64,000 bases of DNA, taken from Ceratobasidium sp. AG-K. Taxonomy: Eukaryota > Basidiomycota > Agaricomycetes > Cantharellales > Ceratobasidiaceae. The notes beneath the pieces are model-generated. The model searched no databases. It was not told where the DNA came from and saw nothing but the letters and a program-made list of their open reading frames with translations. Position numbers and translations under genes: made by a program. The stretch is from contig JAWNGF010000007.1 in NCBI GenBank assembly GCA_037039685.1, positions 1,860,001-1,924,000 of the forward strand, in the 5' to 3' direction. Of this stretch, positions 11,385-23,362 are shown one piece after another. Position 1 is the first letter of the stretch; each line of letters opens with the position of its first letter.

Positions 11385-12176
11385 AGTGGGTCTTTTGTTA
11401 CTTGAAGGATGTTTCGGCTAACGAATAGTACGCAGTGTCCGACGATGAGCAGCACAACCACACCTTCGAGGCCGCTGGCTCTGGCGCCTCGCTCACGTAT
11501 CCTATGCAGTGCTCTGCTCTGCGCAAGAACGGACATGTTGTAATCAAGGTAGATGATAGCAGTGGGTAACGACACATGCGCTCACTTGTATTTTCAGGGC
11601 CGCCCTTGTAAAATTGTCGACATGTCGACTTCCAAGACGGGTAAGCATGGCCACGCCAAGGTCCATCTTGTCGCCATCGATGTGAGTGCATTGCCAGTTA
11701 CCAGGGATGTGTGCTAATTTAGGGTTTAGATTTTCACTGGCAAGAAGCTGGTACGGCGCACTTTCGCGTGTATTGTTATGCCTTGCTAACTGTGATAACA
11801 GGAGGATATTTCACCCTCCACTCACAATATGGATGTCCCCAACGTGACCCGGACTGAATTTCCTCTTGTATGTGCATCTTCTTCTATCTTCTACACTTGT
11901 ATCCAATCTAAATCTACTATAGGTCAACATCGACGACGGGTTCCTCATCATGATGACTCCGGATGGCGGTGAGAAGAGCGACGTCAAAGTCCCCGAGGGA
12001 AAGCTAGGTGAAGAACTAGTTAGCGCCTTTGAAAATGAGGGTAAGGAACTTCTCGTGAGCGTCACTGCCGCCATGGGCGAGGAGCAGTGCGTGTCGTGGA
12101 AGGAGGCTCCCAAGGGCGCCTGTACGTGCCTCGACTGCTTCATCGCTGCCTTACTGACTGACGCCCAATCACAGGA
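11385..12176 (+). CDS. Translation factor eIF5A
   Basis: Hypusinated factor that helps ribosomes through proline-rich and other stalling stretches and aids termination. Exons 11385, 11436-11548, 11598-11681, 11730-11750, 11802-11867, 11923-12121 and 12175-12176 give 161 residues. The start codon is split: A at 11385, TG at 11436. This gives [13 protein letters not shown], matching the family N-terminus. The hypusine loop [14 protein letters not shown] is intact, as are [14 protein letters not shown] and the C-terminal OB fold. The stop is also split: T at 12121, GA at 12175-12176. Without removal of the last intron the frame would run on to about 12270. One exon is only 21 bp. Confidence 0.92.
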
Positions 12177-12398
12177 ACGGTGTTTGGGAACCGGTGTTTT
12201 CTCGCATTGCATATTATTACATGGATTCTGTACAATTGTTGTGTGCCATCTAGTGAAATTGTACCAATGAATGGCATGTGTATGAATCGGAATGCGCGTG
12301 AGGTTGAGGGTGATAATTTGCAAAAGGGATGTATCCGCCCCGCAGCTGACTAAGCGCGTAAAGTGTTTCTTTGAGCGATCCCATCGAGCGAGCGAGAG

Positions 12399-15153
12399 AT
12401 GTCCGAGACAACGAAAAAGTACGCGGCGCAGGTGAAGCAGGTCCAGGAGGTGTTCCCGGACTGGAACGACGACGATGTGCTGTCGCTGCTGCAGGACACA
12501 CATGGGTCTGTCGAGCAGGCTGTCGACCGCATAACGCAGGGTGAGTGCGGTGTGGTCGTCTGACCCTGGACTGACGGTGTGCAGGCCACGTATCACAATG
12601 GGGCTCTGTGCCCTCGAAAAAGTCCAAGAAACCGCAACCAGCGCCTGCTCCTGCGCGTGGTGGGCGGGGACAGCGCGGACGCGGATCGGCCACTCGCGGC
12701 GGTGCAGGGCGAGGACGCGGCGCACATCGCACCATTTCTAGCTCACGCCCGACCAATGGCACCCCGGACACCGAGCCAGTAACGACGTGGGACGACACAG
12801 AGCCAAAGCAAGACACCAAGGTGGACTCCAAGGCGGACTCCAAAGCGACGGACGCCCCCAAGGCGAATGGCACGCCGGCCAATGGCACACCTGTCAATGG
12901 CACGCCCCATCCCCCTGCGACTGTCGCAGTCCCAGCACCATCGTTCAAGCCGTCCCCAGTACCACCCAAGGCGCAACCGGCCCAATCAGCGACCAAGTCC
13001 TGGGCGTCACTTCTCAAAGCGAAAGCAACCCCCCCTCCTGCTCCAAAGCAACAACCCCCCACTCAATCTCAACCCAAGCCTCAACCCCCGTCCCAAGCAC
13101 CCGTACCCGAACCAGTACCCGAGTCCATGCCAGAACCTCCAGCACCGGAACCACCGGTACCCGAACCCGTGGAAGAAGCCCCGCAAGAGCCAGAAGAGCC
13201 CCCGCGAGAGCCTACGCCCGAGACAGTCCACAAAGAAGAAGCTCCTCCTGCAGAGCCCGCGCCGGTCGCGGACCCAGTCGTGTCGCCTCCTTCACTGGCG
13301 CCTGGTCCATCTGCGCCTCCTGGTCTCAACCTCGTCACCCTACAGACGCCGTTACCAGAACCATCGCAAGCACCCCAGGTCTCTCTTCCCGCGTCAGTGT
13401 CGCTTCCAACACAGCCCACTCAACCCCAGTCCCAATGGCGTTCCAAGGTTCCTTCGCGTGCAAGCGGGAGGTACCCCAAGTCTGACCAGCCGGTGGTTAT
13501 GCCCAGTGGATACGAGGAGATCGTCAGCGGGATCGGTGGGTTTAGCTTTGGTCAATTCGGAGATACCGAGGAGGAGGCCAAGCCGTAAGTTTTGCATTCA
13601 TTTCATGGGCGTAATTGACAATAGTACAAGGTCCGAACCCGCGCAAGAGGCCCCAGCGCACGCTGCCCCTCCGAGCGTACCGATCCCAACCGAGCCTCCT
13701 GCCGCTGCGAGAAAAGACGAACCGGCGCCCCTTCCATCCCACATCACAATTTCGGACCAACTTCCTCAAGCCCCGCAGCAGCAGGAGCGCATCCCGACGC
13801 AGCACCAGACTCCACTCTTGTCGCACATTGCCCCTGCTCCTCCTGCGCCAGCTCAAGCACCGCAGCCGCAAGTCCAGTCCCAGGTCGCGCCGATTCCCCA
13901 GCAGCACACACCAGCACAGCAACCGGCGCAGCCCCAGCCTCCTCAAGAACCTCAGCCTTTGCCTCAGCAGCACGCACCGTTGCACACATACGAGCCATTC
14001 CCCCAGCACGCGCACTCGTTGGGCAACGTTGGGGTGGGACTGTACCAGCACCAACAGTCATCGCACTCGCCGTTTGCCCAGCCCCAGCCGCAACAGGCCC
14101 CGCAGCAGCCCTCGGCGTTTGCTCAGCCTCAGCCTCAGGCGCAGCCTCAGTCACAGCAGCCTCAGCCAAGCTACGGACAGCAGCAATTTACCCAGCAGAC
14201 GGGATACGGGCAGCAAAATTACAGCCAGTCGTATGCAGGCCGTGGACAGCAGGGAAGCGGATTGGGATATCCTGGCCATTTGCAAGAGGAAGCCGGATAT
14301 GGTGCGTTTGGTGCCAGCGGAGGCGTAGGCGGGTTCGAGCGATACGGGTACGACCAGGGTGGCCACTCGGTGAGTCTAGACGAGCGGCTGTGGGCTTTAC
14401 TAATTTGAGTAGCAGCAGCCCCAGGGCGGATTCTACGACTCGTACAACCACGGTGGTGCTGCTGGGTTCCCACCTCGCACGGGCGAGGACTTGGCAAAAT
14501 CGTCCCCGAGCCAACAGAACCAGAGCGTGATTCCCAACCCGAGCGCGCAGGGCCAACAGGCATCGCAGCCGTCTCAGCCCCAGCAGCAGCCGCAACAGCA
14601 GCCGCAACAGCAACAGGGCCAGCAGCAGCCTCCGAATCAGCAATCGGGCTATGCGCCGATGCCGTACTTTTACGCGCCGTATTACCAAAACCAGTACTTT
14701 GGCCAGCCGTCGCCCAATTACGGCCAGCCGTTTGTCAAGTACCCACCCATGTACCCTCAACAATCGCAGCAGTCGCAGCCTCAGCCTCAGCCCCAGCAGT
14801 CCAAGACGCCGGGGTCGCTGTATACACAGGGCCAGGGCGAGGAGCAATATCAGCAGCAGGCCCAGGTGCAGGGATACGACTATGGCAAGAGCAGCCAAGG
14901 ACAGGCCGGCATCCAGAGCCTGCTCGGCGGACAGACGATCCGGGACAAGGGCCGGGTCGGGAGCGTTGGCGGCGTGGGCGTGAGCACCGGCGGCATTAGC
15001 GCACAGACCCAGGCCGCGTACTATGGCGGGAACGCGGCAGGAGCAGGCGTGCGGTATCCGTACCAGCAACAAGCGCCGGAGCAGGGCAACTACTACTCGT
15101 ACCCGGGGCGGACGCCTCAGCAGCCGAACCAGAGCTATGGGCAGTGGCAATAA
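12399..15153 (+). CDS. DEF1: RNA polymerase II degradation factor Def1 (CUE domain, Q/P-rich)
   Basis: Def1 promotes ubiquitylation and removal of stalled RNA polymerase II after DNA damage. Exons 12399-12540, 12585-13584, 13625-14369 and 14413-15153 join in frame to 875 residues. The first 47 codons encode a CUE-type ubiquitin-binding fold (QVQEVFPDWNDDDVLSLLQ). An RGG-like stretch and WASLLKAK follow. The remainder is low-complexity: a P/E/A-rich middle and a long Q/P/Y/G-rich tail (residues about 450-875), as in fungal Def1. Long antisense and shifted open frames over the Q/P-rich part are composition artefacts. Family resemblance is in the N-terminal domain and the overall layout. Confidence 0.82.
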
Positions 15154-15291
15154 AAGATTTCGTGATTGTGGATTTATGTTTTACGCATGTATGATAGTAT
15201 GCTGAATTGGGCGTTGTCAAGTTGGACAGGGGCTGCGCCACGGGCTGTGAGCTTACTTAATCGCTTTTGGCTGGCGACCGAGTCGACCGCG

Positions 15292-17305
15292 ATGCCGCAC
15301 CTGCGCCTTGCGAGTGAGATTGAGTTTCCGGATGGGCTGCTGGAGGGACAGATGCACGACGAGTGGCAGTCGCTCAAGGCGCTGGGGGACTCTGTGCGCA
15401 AGAACCTGTCGTTGCGGCCGTTGAGCGGGGACGACGACGCGCTGTTTGACCGCCCCGACTTTCTGAGCCCGACGGGGACGACGATGGCGAGCATTGGGGC
15501 AATGCTGGGCCCACAGGAGGTGAGTCTCTGATATTTACGTGAATTATGCTAATGGATGCAGCTGGACCTGACGGGGGTGCTTGCGATGCCCCATGCGCTG
15601 GTGCTGGACCTGCGTCCGCCCGAGGCATTTGCGGATCTGCATGTGCCAGGCAGCATCAACGTGTTTATCCTGTCGCTGAAGCTCAAGCGACTGGCGAAAC
15701 CAGGGGCGTTGGCCGACATGACCGGGTTGTGTCCTTACATTGCCTCGGAGGCAGGGCGCGCGCAGTGGGACACTCTTATGCAGCAGTGGGACCACGCCGT
15801 CGTTGTACTCGACCACGACATGGACCCAAAGAACCCCGGTGCCCAGCTCCTCTCCATCATCCAGCACTTGCCCGACGTCCGAGCCTACTTTCTGGCCGGC
15901 GGACTCGCATCGTGTGCCAGCGACCCCCGGCTCGTGCGCAGTGCTGCCCCCAACTCTGGCCCGCTGCTCGTCAAGAAGGCGTCGCGTCCAGATCTGTCGG
16001 GCCGCATCGAGCTGCTCACGTCGTCGCCCGACAGCGCAACCCTGCCCGAGCTGGACCCTCCACCCCCCGACTCGTCTGCCTCGAGCTCGGGATATCTGTC
16101 GCCCCCTGCGCCGGCACGCAGCCCCAGTCTCAACGACCTCTCCCCATCGCCATCGCCATCGTCCACCACCTTTCGCCCCCGCTCCAAGGCTCCAAAACTC
16201 TCCCGTCTCGACACCAAGTCAGCCGAACGCCTTGCCCCGTCTCTCCAGATTGACACTTGTACGCCTGTCGATCCACCAAAGCTCTCGCTGCACACCCAGC
16301 GCCCCCATGCCACCAAGGCTGCCACCGTGCCCCTCCGCCCCCTCAACCTCCGTCCCCCGGGCTCACCCTCGTTCCTTGCCACCTCGCCCACCTCGCCCTT
16401 GCCCCAGCCACTCTCGCCTCGCTCACCATTGCCACCCACGCCAGGCACGGTCCGCCCGACCGCGACCGTCAACTCGCCCCACGAGTTCGAGGTCAGCACC
16501 ATCCTTCCTGGTTTCCTCTACCTTGGACCCGAGCCCAGCACCCTCGCCCACGTCAAGGAGCTCCAGTCGCTCGGCGTCAAGCGCATCGTCAGCGTCGCGG
16601 TCGAGTGCGACGACGACCAGGGCCTCGAGCTCCGTCGTAAGTTCGACAAGTACTTTAGGATTCCGATGAGGGACACGGTCGAAGAGGAAAACGTTGGACG
16701 TGGCGCCAGGGATGTCTGCGCGTTTCTCGGTGAGTGCCTTGTTCATCGTCTGGCCCTTCTAATGTCGCCCAGACGACGCCCGCCTCCATTCGTCCCCCAC
16801 CTATGTCCACTGCAAGGCGGGCAAGTCGCGCTCTGTCACCATGGTCATGGCCTATCTTATCCACGCCAACCATTGGCCGCTCTGGCGTGCCTATGCCTTT
16901 GTCCACGAGCGACGGAGCGCCATTAGTCCCAACATTGGCTTTGTCTCGGAGCTCATGAACTTTGAGGAGCGCTCGCTTGGCACCAAGTCGGTCGGAGCCA
17001 CCATTCCCCCAGACCAGCACCCCGACCAAAACAATTCCACCGCATCGGTCAGTGGCGTCCCCGGCACCGCCAAGCCCATCAACAACAACTTTACCCACCT
17101 CGTCGGCGGTCGCAAGGGTGGCCAGGTCCGCGAGTCGCTCCCGCCCACCTTTAGTATGCCTCCCTCCGAGGTCGAGACGGGCGAGCAGGTCGAGATCAGG
17201 GACGCCGAGGGCAGGTATCGCCACGCCAGGCGCGCACCCGTCGACGAGTCCACCCTCCAGCCCAGTCGGCGTGTCAGCAAGGCAGGGCTCGAGGGCGCAT
17301 GGTAG
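15292..17305 (+). CDS. Rhodanese plus dual-specificity phosphatase (MAP-kinase phosphatase type)
   Basis: Probable MAP-kinase phosphatase of the Msg5/Pmp1 kind. Exons 15292-15519, 15562-16729 and 16773-17305 give 642 residues. Residues about 77-190 resemble a rhodanese/CDC25-like domain (VLDLRPPEAFADLHVPGS), which in MAP-kinase phosphatases docks the kinase; no catalytic cysteine was seen in it. A long Ser/Pro-rich linker follows. The phosphatase domain runs from about residue 400 (ILPGFLYLGPEPS) to the signature VHCKAGKSRSV, with the catalytic Cys near residue 479. A short tail follows. The frame is also open upstream, with ATGs at 15166 and 15193, so the start is uncertain; I chose 15292 because the upstream translation looks non-conserved and nearly abuts DEF1. 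Confidence 0.8.
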
Positions 17306-17811
17306 ATCAGACCGTCTCATCACTTGTGTATTTATTCGAATGCTCCGTTCATTCTGTAAGAGTCGTTATTCATTATCGAGTTGCCATATCATGGCCCGTT
17401 TATTTGATGCCGTAATCACGACCGGTACGGTGCTCCAACCAAGAAACGGCCGTTACGTGTCCCAAGGAAACCCGATGCAATGCTTGAATTTGTCCCACAG
17501 TCCTGCAATGCAGCATTGGGGGATGAGATCATGTTTAGTTTGTCATGTACCCAATTGTGGGCACTTCACTCCTATTTGGCCAGTTGGGAAAGCATCAGCA
17601 AGAGTGCCATAAACTATGTACTGCTACATGGTGCTATATAGCAAACATTAGCACCAATAGCAAGATCCCTGGTGTTGCTAGGCCTCTGATACTTTAACAA
17701 TATTTTAGAGCTATATAGTACTAAGTGTCACCACCCACTTGTGTGACAGTGAGCAACTGGCTGTGACTACACCAAAAGCTAAAAATCTCACTTGGCTCTT
17801 AAGGTCTCACA
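17306..17811. other. Boundary between gene-rich arm and transposon block
   Basis: Downstream flank of the phosphatase gene. From about 17620 the sequence turns CpG-poor and repeat-like. No gene was recognised. A TGTCACC...GTGTGAC stretch near 17727-17755 resembles an LTR end but I could not confirm an element. Confidence 0.4.
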
Positions 17812-18840
17812 ATGTGCGGACCCTTCTTGTGGGTCTCTGGAGAGGGCTCACCACCCCCAAGCCCAAGAGCTCTGACAGCATCCTTTCAGTCTGATCACTC
17901 CAAAAACACCTTCATGCTGATGAACCTGAAAGAACACCAACTACATCTATGGGGACAGTCCTACTGGAGCAAACTTCTCAATGACAACTACAATCTGGTC
18001 CTGGTCAGCTAAAAGGCCATTGAAGGTGGCTTTATCTCCCATTGGTCAGATCCTGGTGCCAAACAGATTGCAGAGTGCACAATTCCCTCACTCAAACCCA
18101 CTCAGCAAATGATCATTCCACTGACTTCAAGGTCATTTGAAACAATCTCAAGTCTCAGGATAAAGTCCTGATGGCTTCATTCCAGCAAGGACTGAAACCA
18201 GAAGCCTGACAGATGCAGATTGAGGTTGCAATCACTCAAAACATCACAACCCCTGATCAGTTCATTTGTATGGCTTACCTGATTGATAATACACCCATTG
18301 AAGCATAATGCACCTGTGGGACTGCCCCTACTATTCTTAGACCAGTTCAGGGCAAGTCCAGCAGGTTTGTTACCCATTAAACCAAAGACCAACATTGCAC
18401 TGGTGCCCAATGCAACAAATGTGGTGGTAATTGCAAATTTGAAGAGTGTAAAACCAGATGGCATGTAGAATGCCTTAAAGGAAATTAGGAAAGGGAGGAA
18501 CCATTGAGGACATTGAGCAAACCTCCTAGGGACCAGGAAAAGTCTAGGGTGCTGCTGTAATAAGTCTGCATGTACCAATGATCCCCCTTTTGTCTTTAGA
18601 ACCCCTGTATTGTGCTGCTCTTGGTTGCTTGGTGAATACTAATGCTGATCTCAATTTAGGCCACTTGTGGACACTGACAACAAAGATATTGGTTGCATTT
18701 GATTCCATTCCAAACCATAGATATACAAACAACCCTGAATTTGTGTGCAGAAACCTTGCAGTGATCTTGACCTGGATAATGGGACTTTTCCAACCATGTA
18801 CAATACAGGCCCAGACTGTGATTGACTTGCAGCCATGAGG
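17812..18840 (+). pseudogene. Decayed Ty3-type gag/protease remnant
   Basis: Broken frames on the plus strand resemble a retrotransposon Gag: HWSDPGAKQIAE, later LITFDQFIC-like blocks and basic stretches, split by several stops. The same blocks (WPDPAAKQIAEYK, QNITTIDELI) recur at 36400-36700 in another relic, which is the main evidence that this was coding. It is too degraded to call an intact product. Confidence 0.4.
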
Positions 18841-19434
18841 AAAGGCTGGGATGATGCAGTCAGAGAGAAAGGCTTTGCTGGGCAACCAGTACACTCACTG
18901 ATGCCCAACCATGTTGCCAATCTGAATGCTGCATTCATTGGACCATTAACTGAGTCTCAGTTATGCTCTTGATCCTCTCTGCCCAGTCAAGTTGATTTTC
19001 TGCCTGATCAAGGCTGATATAGTGTTTACTATGAGCAATATATTGTCACTACCTGGCATCTGGGGAACTTTTCAATTTTGCTGCTTGGTGACTGTCCTTA
19101 GTTAAGCAGACACCTTTTGGTAACCATGGCAATAATAGCAGGAGATAGTGTGAGTACTCCTTCACTCTGCCAGATCAGTATGCTTTGTAGGGCAGCCAGA
19201 GCATGGCCAAGAACACAAGTTCTTTTGATTCTGGTTGCACATAAATGTTTTATGTGCTGGAGAATGGTCAATGCCAATTAATGCCACAGTGCAACCTCAA
19301 CTGCTGTCAGGAAAATTGGGACCACATTATAACATGTGGGCAAGCATGGAAGCCAGTTGATGGCAACAGTCACATGGGAGCCTGGCCAAACATTCTGCCA
19401 GCACTAGTACATCAAGTCCCAGTGCAATAACCAG
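18841..19434. other. Unassigned degraded repeat sequence
   Basis: No conserved domain was recognised in either strand. It lies between gag-like and pol C-terminal relics and is probably the decayed interior of the same element. Confidence 0.3.
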
Positions 19435-19830
19435 AAGTAGGGTCACAAAACTGTGGTCCTTTTTCTGTTCTGGAGTGCATAGCCCTCCATTTATATTGCC
19501 TGCTGATGCCTGAGACCATGAAGGTCTATGATGTCTTGGATGTTGCCCTTCTCAGTGTCGTGTGGGGGGACACAAATTCCAAGTGCTGCCTCCAACAATC
19601 ACCCCTTGTGATCACAGATGCTGGAGAAAAAGTCTTCAAGGTGGACAAGCTGCTTGGTTGGAAGGTAGAGGGCAGAATTAGGAAGAACAGGGTCTGTTGG
19701 CACAGATCAAAGCCTATTGATGTCACCTTTGAGCTACCTTCTGACCTTGAGCACTTAGAGAACAAACTGTAACACTTCTATGCCAGTCTTCCTGGCACCC
19801 CTTGGCTAGGTGAACTAGAGCAAGTCCAGT
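19435..19830 (+). pseudogene. Pol C-terminus with chromodomain, family D relic
   Basis: The plus strand reads GPFSVLEC, then LMPETMKVYDVLDVALL, then a chromodomain-like block (VDKLLGWKVEGRIRK, RVCWHRSKPIDVTFE, LEHLENKL). The same order occurs in the family D copies at 31800-32130 and 38700-39200. No integrase core or LTR is attached on its left. Confidence 0.55.
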
Positions 19831-19999
19831 GTAACACCTCCAACAACTGTCTCATAGTGTCTTTTGCCTCACTACTTTTGCTCTTAGTTTCTTCCTGTGT
19901 ACTCATAAGGGGCCAGCAATTGTTTTGTTCAAGATGAATGTAGGCCCCATTTATGCTACTGCAGGTTCCCATGTGACTGAGGAACACTAGAAATCTTTT

Positions 20000-20441
20000 C
20001 CATCAGTATCAAGGATCCCCTAATCAATACTGAAACATGTTCCCCCAAGTGGAACAACACTTCAGCTTCCATTTCTTGTTGTCTGTTGCAGGGCTTGAGT
20101 TTCTTCATCATAAGGCATCTTATTTTCCTGGTGATAGCTTCCATAGCTGAATCCTTATACCAGCCAACAGTTGTGGATCCTTGCAGCTTTGTGCTTGGAG
20201 CTTTCCCTTGTTCCTGAGGTGGAGACTGATTGACCTGCAGCTGATTGGCACTCCATAGAGGTGCCTGACAAAGATGACACACTTGGAGAAGGTGGGGTTA
20301 GGCATGGCAGTAGCTTGAGCACTGAGGATGGGCCTGGGAATGCAGCTTTTGATGTCTTGGACAACATGTAGCTGATGGGAGCAATATACAACTAGTTTGG
20401 GGTAATGTCAATGGCTACAGCCAGGTAAGAACAATTTGCAA
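20000..20441 (-). pseudogene. Family D element 5' interior (pre-RT region), minus strand
   Basis: Read leftwards from the LTR at 20442. The minus strand starts with a primer-site-like TTGCAAATTGTTCTTAC and goes straight into the linker found before the reverse transcriptase in another copy (CQSAAGQSVSTSGTRES). No gag is present between LTR and linker. The same arrangement is seen at 40000-40296. Confidence 0.5.
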
Positions 20442-21399
20442 TGTCACAACCCAGTCAGAGAAGGGCACTTTGAAACTATTGAGCTGCTCTTAGGCCTAAG
20501 GTTCACTGAGAGGCTCCAAAGATGGTGGATAACCTGCTCAGGGAAAAGTAGACTGGTGTTGTGACCCAAGGCCCCTCCAATGGACTTTGTCTTCTGGCTG
20601 CTTGTCTTGTGTCTCCTTTGTTCTGCTTTCCTTTGTGTCTGTTTCCTTTGTGCTTGCACAGCCTTAAGCTGCTTCCTGTCTCTTTTGTCTTGCGACTTCC
20701 TTTCTTGGCCAGTCATGTTCCTTTGTAGGACATGACTCATAGAGCTTTCTGATTGGATAGTTTGTATGACTTGTTTCTTGGCATGAGTATGACTCATGCC
20801 TTTTTCTGAATATATTATGAGGCGACAACAAGCATGGTATCCCCATCTTGTTTTACCTTGTCATTTCCCCAACAAACAGTCCCTCACTGGGTTTCCCTCA
20901 GGGTTACCTTGGATCCTCAGGCCTCAGTGCCGTTCACAGTCTACAGTTCACAGCTCTTTGGGTCCCAAGTCTCTCTAAGTCTTGACTTGGGCACACATAG
21001 TTACAGTCAGCAACCATTATAGTGTTGGGTTGCGACAAGTGGGTAAACAACAAGGGAAATTGTTCTTGGGGTTCCAAGGTGAGTTCCCTTGCAATCTTTA
21101 TAGCAAGCAGAACAAGAAGCGCCACCTACATGGGGAAAGCACAAGTGGCCCAAAAGGAGCAGGATAAAAACATCAAAAGAAGAATTGCAGGTAGCACATG
21201 GAGATCCAAGTGCAGCAACATGGGAAAATCAGAGGGAAGAGGTTACATGCTGCTTAGCCCCATGTCTATGGAACTGAGTGCAGGAAATCATGAATCAAAA
21301 CAAACCACATGCCACAGGCTCATTACAACAGAGAGAGAGAATGGCACACAGTACTAAGGCACAATACTTAGACCATGGTAAGGAGCTTGGCTCATGACA
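20442..21399 (-). repeat. Family D LTR (antisense) split by a solo A-type LTR
   Basis: Starts TGTCACAACC and ends CTCATGACA. It is interrupted from 20557 to 21036 by another LTR. As the family D sense strand reads TGTCACAAGCC...GTTGTGACA, this copy is on the minus strand and is the 5' LTR of the relic to its left. Confidence 0.7.
20557..21036 (+). repeat. Solo LTR of family A type, nested in a family D LTR
   Basis: Begins TGTTGTGACC and ends GTTGCGACA, like the LTRs at 47624 and 51379 but strongly diverged. The flanks are ACTGG on the left and AGTGG on the right; intact family D LTRs read AGTGG at this spot. This is a 5-bp target duplication with one later change. Confidence 0.7.
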
Positions 21400-21719
21400 T
21401 GAGGTCCACAAGCTGGTCAATGGGGAGCTAGACAATGGGATTTGAAAATACTGGATTCATGGGAAAGGATGTACACAGGCCCACAAAAGTTTTGCTGCAT
21501 GTGACCTTAAAGGTGCTTGACAACTGCAACAGGCAGTGCAGGTGTTGCAAAATTCAGTAAAAAATAATGTTGGACTGGCATGTATGATTAGTACATGTGT
21601 ATCTAGTGTCATAGTGAATGACCATGAAATGACTAGTCTTTGAGGGAAGGAAGTCAATAGACCCCAGCAAAACTTTTGTGGCTTAAATCACTGGGCAAGA
21701 GTGTTGAACATTACTCAAC
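21400..21719. other. Unassigned repeat-region sequence
   Basis: Nothing recognisable was found on either strand between the D1 LTR and the Tc1-like relic. Confidence 0.4.
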
Positions 21720-22444
21720 AATTAGAAACAAGGAAATTCTGTAATTAATACTCAGTGTGCCCACCCTTTGCCTCCACCAATGTATGGATTCTGTTAGGAA
21801 TTGAGTCACATAGATGGTTAATAATTCTTTTGTCAATTTTCTACCACTCCTCCTGCAGAAACTCCCAAAGTTCAGTCTTGTTGCTTGGAGGTGGCACCCA
21901 AGAATGAACCTGCTGGTCTAGGTAATCCCATAGGTTTTCAATCATACTCATATTGGGACTGGCTGCTGGCCAGGGGAGTGAGTTGATTTCCTGCTTGGCC
22001 AGGAAATCACATGCCAGCTTGGTCCATTTCTTCTGATCCTTATCACATTGAAAGAAGATGTCATGCAGGTCAGTTTCAAGGTTCTCCAGGGACCCAAGCA
22101 GCTGCTTGTTTAAGAGCTTGATGTACCCGGGTGACAAGAGCCTGTCATTGATTCAACAAAGTTGGCCTACTCTGTCACATGTGACACACCCCTGGACCAT
22201 GACCCATCCCCCATGGTGAGCCACTTTTTTTGGTGTATAACATGGATAGAGGGCTTTCCCAGGTTCCCTCCAAATGCACTGACACCCATCCAAGCCAAAA
22301 AGATCAAATTTTGAGGTATTGGCATAGAAAACACATGCCAAGTTTGCTGGGGTCCAAAAAAGCCACTTGATTTCCAATTGCTGGTGTGCAGTAATTAGAT
22401 GGGGCTTCAGTTTGGGGACCTTGCACTGTTGAGAGTTGTACATG
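21720..22444 (-). pseudogene. Tc1/mariner transposase relic
   Basis: The minus strand encodes the C-terminal half of a DD34E-type transposase in two pieces. The first (22443-22153) has SKFDLFGLDG, WREPGKALYP and GGWVMVQGC; the second (22137-21841) has WPAASPNMSMIENLWDYL. The first catalytic aspartate, normally in SDESKF, is replaced (ANTSKF). Frames are broken, so it is inactive. No terminal inverted repeats were identified. Confidence 0.65.
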
Positions 22445-22504
22445 CTTTCATCTTTGAGCCTTTAGCAGACTATTCAACTGAAACCACAGGAAATGGGGTG
22501 TGTT

Positions 22505-22994
22505 TGTCACAACCTGCTCAGAGAAGGGTTGTTTGGCACTAATGAGCAGGCTCTTAGGTCTGAAGATCACTACAAGGCTCCAAAATACATTGGATAACCT
22601 GCTCAGGGCAAAGTAGAGTGGGTAAACAACAAGTAAATTGTTCTTGCAGTTCCAAGACAATTTCTCTTGCATCTTTTATAGCAAGGAAACAGAAAGAAGC
22701 ACTTTCTACATGGGGAAAGCACAGCAAGCCTCAATAGAGCAGGATAAGAACATGAGAACCAGAAGGGTGTGAAGCACATGGAGATCCAAGTGCAGCAGTA
22801 AGGGAAAATCAGAGAAAGGAAGCAACATGCTGATCAGCAACATGTGCAAACAGCTAAGTGAGGGAAGTCACAACAAGGGAGCAAAAATCAAAACAAAGCA
22901 TTTGGCAGAGGATAAGCACAACAACAAGGGAGAACAGCACACAAGGTACTGAAGCACAACACATAGTCCATTGTCAAGAGCATGGCTTGTGACA
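22505..22994 (-). repeat. Family D LTR, antisense (D2)
   Basis: 490 bp from TGTCACAACC to TTGTGACA with the conserved interior (GAGAGGCTCCAAAA, CTATCTACATGGGGAAAGC type blocks). The flanks GTGTT and CAGGC do not match, so it is probably not a simple solo LTR. Confidence 0.65.
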
Positions 22995-23150
22995 CAGGCA
23001 AAGCACCTCAGCTGGAGGCACCCCAGTGATGTTTGTTCCCAAGGGACTTGAGGACCTGACCCTGGTGACTGATTATTGTCAGCTTAACAACAACACCATC
23101 AAAGCTTGCTACCCTCTGCTGCACCAACAGGACCTTCTGGAGCAACTAAA
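22995..23150 (+). pseudogene. Family D reverse transcriptase fragment
   Basis: The plus strand reads VMFVPKGLEDLTLVTDY followed by RLNN-like and LLHQQDLLEQL. This is the palm entry of a Ty3-type reverse transcriptase, cut off after about 50 residues. Confidence 0.5.
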
Positions 23151-23362
23151 GACTTAGGCTCCAGTAGCTTCATTGCAATACATATGAGGGTAAAGTGTAT
23201 GGATATAGTAGAAAGAGTGATTGTACATGCAGTTGCCAAGAACCAGCAGGTTGGTGGGATCTCATCTATAGCACCCAGATGGGGGTCTAGGGCACCAAGA
23301 CAGGGTTGGAACTTGCCTTCCAAAGGACAAGGGGAATGACTCTACTGCCAGCCAAGAAGTGG
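23151..23362. other. Unassigned sequence at the left end of the DIRS-like element
   Basis: No conserved frame seen. It may contain the 3' terminal repeat of the DIRS-like element, but I could not find the matching end at its right side. Confidence 0.3.

Noticed and set aside
12250..15150. Long open frames antisense to or shifted in DEF1 (for example 270 codons minus at 12250-13062, 513 codons plus at 12867-14408)
   Set aside because: They arise from the Pro/Gln-rich repetitive composition. The spliced CUE-domain reading with good introns explains the region.
15885..16502. 205-codon minus-strand frame over the phosphatase gene
   Set aside because: Antisense shadow of a Ser/Pro-rich linker; no family resemblance or splice context.
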